A stretch of 34,795 bases of DNA from Elusimicrobia bacterium GWC2_64_44 (lineage in GTDB: Bacteria; Elusimicrobiota; Elusimicrobia; Elusimicrobiales; UBA9959), in the NCBI GenBank assembly GCA_001799845.1, contig MGUG01000001.1, forward strand, positions 1 to 34,795, given 5' to 3'. Each line of letters starts with the position of its first letter. The stretch's first letter is position 1. Below are positions 31,816 through 34,795 of the stretch, piece after piece. A model generated the notes under the pieces. It was not told the DNA's origin and ran no database searches. It saw only the letters and a program-made list of their open reading frames with translations. The position numbers and the translations under genes are program-made.

Positions 31816-31833
31816 TTACGGCAAGCCCGTCAA
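31805..31833 (-). promoter_or_regulatory. Promoter of the nikR operon
   Basis: On the minus strand TTGACG (31833-31828) and TACTAT (31810-31805) are separated by exactly 17 nt. The predicted start near 31798 is inside the NikR inverted repeat. It makes nikR expression independent of the B12 riboswitch upstream of btuB. Confidence 0.75.
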
Positions 31834-31842
31834 GCGGCGGCC

Positions 31843-33669
31843 TTACAGCAGGCGCCAGTTCAGGCCGGCCGAGAACACGCGGCCGGGCTGAGGGTACCAG
31901 CCGTTGAAGGCGTCGGCCGTCTCGGCGTAATGCCGGTCGAAGAGGTTGCTCACGCCGCCCCATAATTCCAGGCCGCCGAAGTCGCGGGCCGCGCCCAGGC
32001 CGAACAGCCAGAACTCCGGCAGGCGGTTGCCGGTCTCCCCCCGGCCCGCGTACTGTTCGGAGACGCCGCGCCCGTCCAGCCAGGCCCGCCAGCCCCCGCC
32101 CTTGTACGCGGCTTTCCACGAAACCCTGTGCGCCGGGGAAAAGCTCAGCGGTTCATAGGCCCCGCCGCCGCTGCGCGCCTTGCTGACATTGCGCGCGTAC
32201 AGCGCCTCCAGGCTGAAGCCGCCAAGGCCCCAGCCGGCGCCGGCCTCCAGGCCGTAGTTGAAACCGGCGTCCAGGTTGGCGGCCGCCCAGGTAAGCGGGT
32301 CCAGCGCGATGCGGTCCTTGATATCGGAGTAATAGCCGGCCAGCGACAGGCGCCAGCCGCCCGGCGAGCCGTAGCTGGCCGCCGCCTGCGTATTCAGGCT
32401 GGTCTCCGGTTTAAGCCCGGGGGCCGGGGCGGCCCAGGGGTTATAGAGGTCGGCGAAGGTGGGCGCCTGGTAGCCGCGCCCGACGGAAGCGGAGAACTTC
32501 CAGCTCGCGTCCGGCGCGTACACGGCGGCCAGCCGCGGGCTGACCCGGCTGTCGTAGGCCGAGTGCCGGTCCAGGCGGGCCGACGCCGAAAGTTCCAGGC
32601 CCTCCGCCAGCGTCAGGGTGTGCTGGGCGAAGAAGCCGGCCGAGTAGAGCCGGCGGTCGCCGTAGAGCCCCGAATACAGCGAGGAGCGCGAACTTTCCGC
32701 CCCGAGCACCAGCCTGCGCCGCACGGTCAGCCTGCCGGAAAAGGCCAGGTCCTCTATCCTGGAACGGCTGACCGAGCCGTACTGCAGGGCCTCTATGTCG
32801 TTGGAGGAAAGGGAGGATTCCGCCCTGAAGGCGGCCCCGTCCCCGCCGCCGCTCCACGACAGGGCGCCCAGGCCGCGGCGCGAGCGCTGCCAGTCGGTCA
32901 GGGAGTTAGCCTCGCGCTCAGCCGAGCCGTCCCAGGCCGAAACCGGCACCGGCGTGCCGGAAGGCAGGCCGGTCTTGAGCCTGGAGTAAAGCCCGGTAAC
33001 GCCCAGGCGGCCGGCGGCCCCGAGCGAGACCGTGCCGCGGCCGAGGGCGGATTCCCTCTCGGTCGCCGAATTGCGCTGGAAGCCGCTGGCGGAGAGGGCC
33101 GAACCAGCGGCGAAGAAATCACCCGCCTTGCCCGCCGCGCCGGTTTTCAGGGTATAGGCGCGCGCGTCGTGGGAAGAGGCCGACATCCCGGCGCTGGCCA
33201 GGCGCGCGCCCGGAGAGAGTTTCCGCGTGAACAGGTGCAGCACCCCGCCCTCCGCGCCCTGCCCGTAGAGCGAGGAGGCCGCGCCAGGCAGCACCTCCAC
33301 CCTGCCCAGGCCCTCCGCCGGCAGCACGCTCAGGTCCACCGTGCCGGTTATGTCGGCCGGCACGCGGATGTCGTCGAGGTAGACAGCGGTCTGTTTAGCC
33401 TGATAGCCGCGCAGTCCGGCCGTGGCCAGGCCGAGGGCGCCGTTCTGCCGGCGTATGCCGAGCGCCGGCAGCGGCTCCAGCAGGTCCGCCAGCGCGGCGG
33501 CGCCGGGCTCGTCCAGGTCTGGCGAGCGCAGCACGGCGGCGTCGGCCGGGGCCTGCGGGCGCGCCGCGTGGGCGCGCGAGACGGAAAAGAACACCTCGGG
33601 GTCGCTCTTCTCCGCGCAATACAGGTTGGGAACGTACAGGGACAACAGCAAGGACAGCAGCAGTTTCAT
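31843..33669 (-). CDS. btuB: BtuB-like TonB-dependent cobalamin receptor
   Basis: A 608-aa outer-membrane receptor. ATG 33669 follows GGGAGG; a signal peptide (MKLLLSLLLSLYVPNLYCA) is followed by PEVFFSVSRA, a TonB-box-like strand, then a plug with YLDDIRVPADITGTVDLSVLPAEGLGRVEVLPGAASSLYG (shown in pieces: VYLDDIRVP, GRVEVLPGAASSLYG) and EGGVLHLFTRK. The rest is a 22-strand barrel ending VSNLFDRHYAETADAFNGWYPQPGRVFSAGLNW-type, the usual TonB-receptor C-terminus. Cobalamin is indicated by the B12 riboswitch directly upstream; nickel chelate uptake is a weaker alternative given nikR next door. Confidence 0.88.
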   Translation of the reverse strand: MKLLLSLLLSLYVPNLYCAEKSDPEVFFSVSRAHAARPQAPADAAVLRSPDLDEPGAAALADLLEPLPALGIRRQNGALGLATAGLRGYQAKQTAVYLDDIRVPADITGTVDLSVLPAEGLGRVEVLPGAASSLYGQGAEGGVLHLFTRKLSPGARLASAGMSASSHDARAYTLKTGAAGKAGDFFAAGSALSASGFQRNSATERESALGRGTVSLGAAGRLGVTGLYSRLKTGLPSGTPVPVSAWDGSAEREANSLTDWQRSRRGLGALSWSGGGDGAAFRAESSLSSNDIEALQYGSVSRSRIEDLAFSGRLTVRRRLVLGAESSRSSLYSGLYGDRRLYSAGFFAQHTLTLAEGLELSASARLDRHSAYDSRVSPRLAAVYAPDASWKFSASVGRGYQAPTFADLYNPWAAPAPGLKPETSLNTQAAASYGSPGGWRLSLAGYYSDIKDRIALDPLTWAAANLDAGFNYGLEAGAGWGLGGFSLEALYARNVSKARSGGGAYEPLSFSPAHRVSWKAAYKGGGWRAWLDGRGVSEQYAGRGETGNRLPEFWLFGLGAARDFGGLELWGGVSNLFDRHYAETADAFNGWYPQPGRVFSAGLNWRLL

Positions 33670-33735
33670 GTTTCCTCCCGCGAAGATCGCCGCTGCGCGG
33701 CGCTCCCGTGGAAGGAAGTGCGTCCCGCGCTGCTG

Positions 33736-33825
33736 GCGTTTCCGGGGTAGACCGGGCTTAGTCCTTGCGGACATTACCGTTGCGGGGCAGCCCCGGATTC
33801 TCACCGGGTTCCTCCGCCGGAACGC
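33736..33825 (-). promoter_or_regulatory. Cobalamin (B12) riboswitch, compact form
   Basis: On the minus strand the B12-box core is unmistakable: GGAACCCGGTGAGAATCC, GGGGCTGCCCCGCAACGG, TAATG and, after a small hairpin, AAGCCCGGTCTACC. A P1-like stem pairs GCGTTCCGG (33825 side) with CCGGAAACGC (33745-33736) with one bulged T, giving an aptamer of about 90 nt. Downstream, a 6-bp hairpin CGCCGC-GCA-GCGGCG (33702-33688) ends shortly before the GGGAGG ribosome binding site, suggesting translational control. B12 would repress the receptor gene. Confidence 0.93.
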
Positions 33826-33829
33826 TTTA

Positions 33830-33841
33830 ATTATAACAAAA
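33830..33841 (-). promoter_or_regulatory. Extended -10 promoter of the B12 riboswitch/btuB transcript
   Basis: TTTTGTTATAAT on the minus strand is a perfect -10 TATAAT with the TGn extension. No good -35 is seen. The predicted start near 33823 is at the 5' end of the aptamer. Confidence 0.65.
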
Positions 33842-33998
33842 CAGCGCAGTGCCGGGTTTGACTTTCATCATGGGTCCAAAGTCCCCCGCCGGGATAGGCC
33901 GAATAACCGCCCGATTCTGGGCCATTGAGCCCATAGAACAGGGATGAGAAATAAATATCATTGAGGATAGTTAATACTGTTCAAGGAGAACCGCTAGA
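33842..33998 (+). other. Intergenic region with unexplained short stems
   Basis: This divergent region between btuB and the C11 peptidase contains GGGTCCAAAGTCCC-like and TGGGC-CATTGA-GCCCA (33919-33934) stems and an AT-rich stretch (33948-33980). AAGGAG (33983-33988) is the ribosome binding site of the next gene. No clear sigma-70 promoter could be fixed for the plus strand and no gene is seen. Confidence 0.4.
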
Positions 33999-34795
33999 AT
34001 GATAAAAGTTGACCTCAAATTGCTGCTGGCCTCGGCCTTCCTGGCCGCCCCCGCCGCGGCGCTCGACTTCGACAGCCTGCCTTCCGTGAAAGAGCTCGCT
34101 AACCAGGCCAAGGCCGCCGAAGTCTCCGTCCCCGCCCCGTCCGCCCCGCAGGACGCCAGGGCCATCAAAGAATGGACCATCATGGTCTTCATGAACGGCA
34201 AGAACAACCTCTCCTCCTACGTGATCTCCGACATGAACGAGATGGAAGTGTTCGGCCCGACGGAAAACATCAATGTCATCACCCAGGCCGCGCGCCAGAA
34301 ATACACGCCGCCCTCCAACGGCGGCGGCTACCCCGGCGGCGGTTACGACGACTACCCCTGGGGCGGCTACGGCTCCCCCGTGCCGCATCCCGGCTGGCCC
34401 AATCCCTACTGGGGCGGCCTCCCGCCCATGCTGCGCGTGAAGACCACCCGCGACGCCTCCACCGACTGGACCGGCGTGCGCCGCTACCTGGTCACCAAGG
34501 ACGGCGAGAACGGCTCCCTCTCCTCCACGCTGCTCTCCGACATGGGCACCGTGGACATGGGCGACTGGAAGCAGTTGGCCGAGTTCGGCAAATGGGTGAA
34601 GGCCAATTACCCCGCCAAGAAATACATGCTCGTCGGCTGGAACCACGGTTCCGGCTGGGAAAAGAGCGCCGGCCTCTTCCCCGTCATCAAGGGCATCTCC
34701 TATGACGACGAGACCAACAACCACATCTCCACCCCGCAGCTGGCGCAGGCCATCCGCGAGATGGGCGGCGTGGACATCTACGCCTCCGACGCCTG
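33999..34795 (+). CDS. Secreted clostripain-like C11 cysteine peptidase, cut by the window end
   Basis: 265 codons are present, open at the right edge. ATG 33999 lies 10 nt after AAGGAG. A signal peptide (MIKVDLKLLLASAFLAAPAAA) is followed by a short linker and the C11 domain: EWTIMVFMNGKNNLSSY, DMNEMEVFG, then VGWNHGSGW with catalytic H216 and GISYDDETNNHISTPQLAQAI. The sequence ends at YASDA plus TG, exactly where the family has its DAC catalytic Cys (position 266). Between strands there is a Gly/Pro/Tyr/Trp-rich insertion (~103-143) not seen in classical clostripain. These secreted proteases activate by self-cleavage. A domain beyond the window cannot be judged. Confidence 0.9.
   Translation, partial: MIKVDLKLLLASAFLAAPAAALDFDSLPSVKELANQAKAAEVSVPAPSAPQDARAIKEWTIMVFMNGKNNLSSYVISDMNEMEVFGPTENINVITQAARQKYTPPSNGGGYPGGGYDDYPWGGYGSPVPHPGWPNPYWGGLPPMLRVKTTRDASTDWTGVRRYLVTKDGENGSLSSTLLSDMGTVDMGDWKQLAEFGKWVKANYPAKKYMLVGWNHGSGWEKSAGLFPVIKGISYDDETNNHISTPQLAQAIREMGGVDIYASDA

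Noticed and set aside
32128-33750. 540-aa plus-strand reading frame
   Set aside because: Antisense of btuB and its leader; overlaps the B12 riboswitch end and has no recognisable domain.
1-34795. Mobile elements, CRISPR arrays, rRNA
   Set aside because: No transposase, integrase, phage gene, regularly spaced repeat or rRNA-like stretch was found on either strand.

Overview
The window is a high-GC chromosomal segment from a Gram-negative (diderm) bacterium: it encodes a TonB-dependent receptor, a TolC-type outer-membrane factor, a beta-barrel-like protein and several lipoproteins or secreted proteins. I saw no phage, transposon, CRISPR or rRNA. The phylum cannot be fixed from sequence alone. 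The mix of C11 (clostripain-like) peptidase, HAMP-fused trehalose synthase and orphan hybrid kinases would fit an environmental lineage such as Elusimicrobiota or a neighbour, but that is a weak inference.

Region 1 (1-12,970) is an osmotic and cation-homeostasis region. A promoter and a clear cyclic-di-AMP (ydaO/yuaA) riboswitch precede an APC-type permease with a USP-like tail, resembling the K+ importer KimA. After a small DedA-like gene comes a cluster of receiver and kinase proteins (3150-6597) with no DNA-binding output domain. Facing it is a tight minus-strand six-gene operon (12,764 down to 6613): a 52-aa membrane microprotein, a DUF1646 ion transporter, a membrane-anchored HAMP-trehalose-6-phosphate synthase fusion, trehalose-6-phosphatase, a DUF5752 protein and TreT. 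Its leader has a strong promoter, two hairpins and an intrinsic terminator with a competing stem. Given the DUF1646 gene, the best guess is a Na+-I (DUF1646-motif) riboswitch. The operon would then couple Na+ sensing to Na+ transport and to compatible-solute synthesis by two routes.

Region 2 (12,968-17,234) holds a five-gene minus-strand operon of unrecognised envelope proteins, then a minimal soluble histidine kinase on the plus strand ending in a bidirectional terminator. Region 3 (17,253-24,151) is mixed housekeeping and envelope: a secreted ComEC-type metallo-beta-lactamase-fold protein, an RlmI/K-like methyltransferase, a metallophosphoesterase, a dicarboxylate/glutamate symporter, a membrane-anchored M28 peptidase whose promoter implies a leaderless mRNA, and an M15/DUF882 peptidase with a very basic tail.

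Region 4 (24,228-33,841) is a transition-metal and cobalamin region on the minus strand: a btuB-like receptor under a compact cobalamin riboswitch, nikR with its own promoter and a perfect inverted-repeat operator, a beta-barrel-like protein, a His-rich NiCoT/UreH-like transporter, a Cys/His-containing secreted peptide, and a CzcCBA-type RND efflux system with a His-rich adaptor. The last gene (33,999 onward, plus strand) is a secreted clostripain-like C11 peptidase cut by the window end at its expected catalytic Cys.
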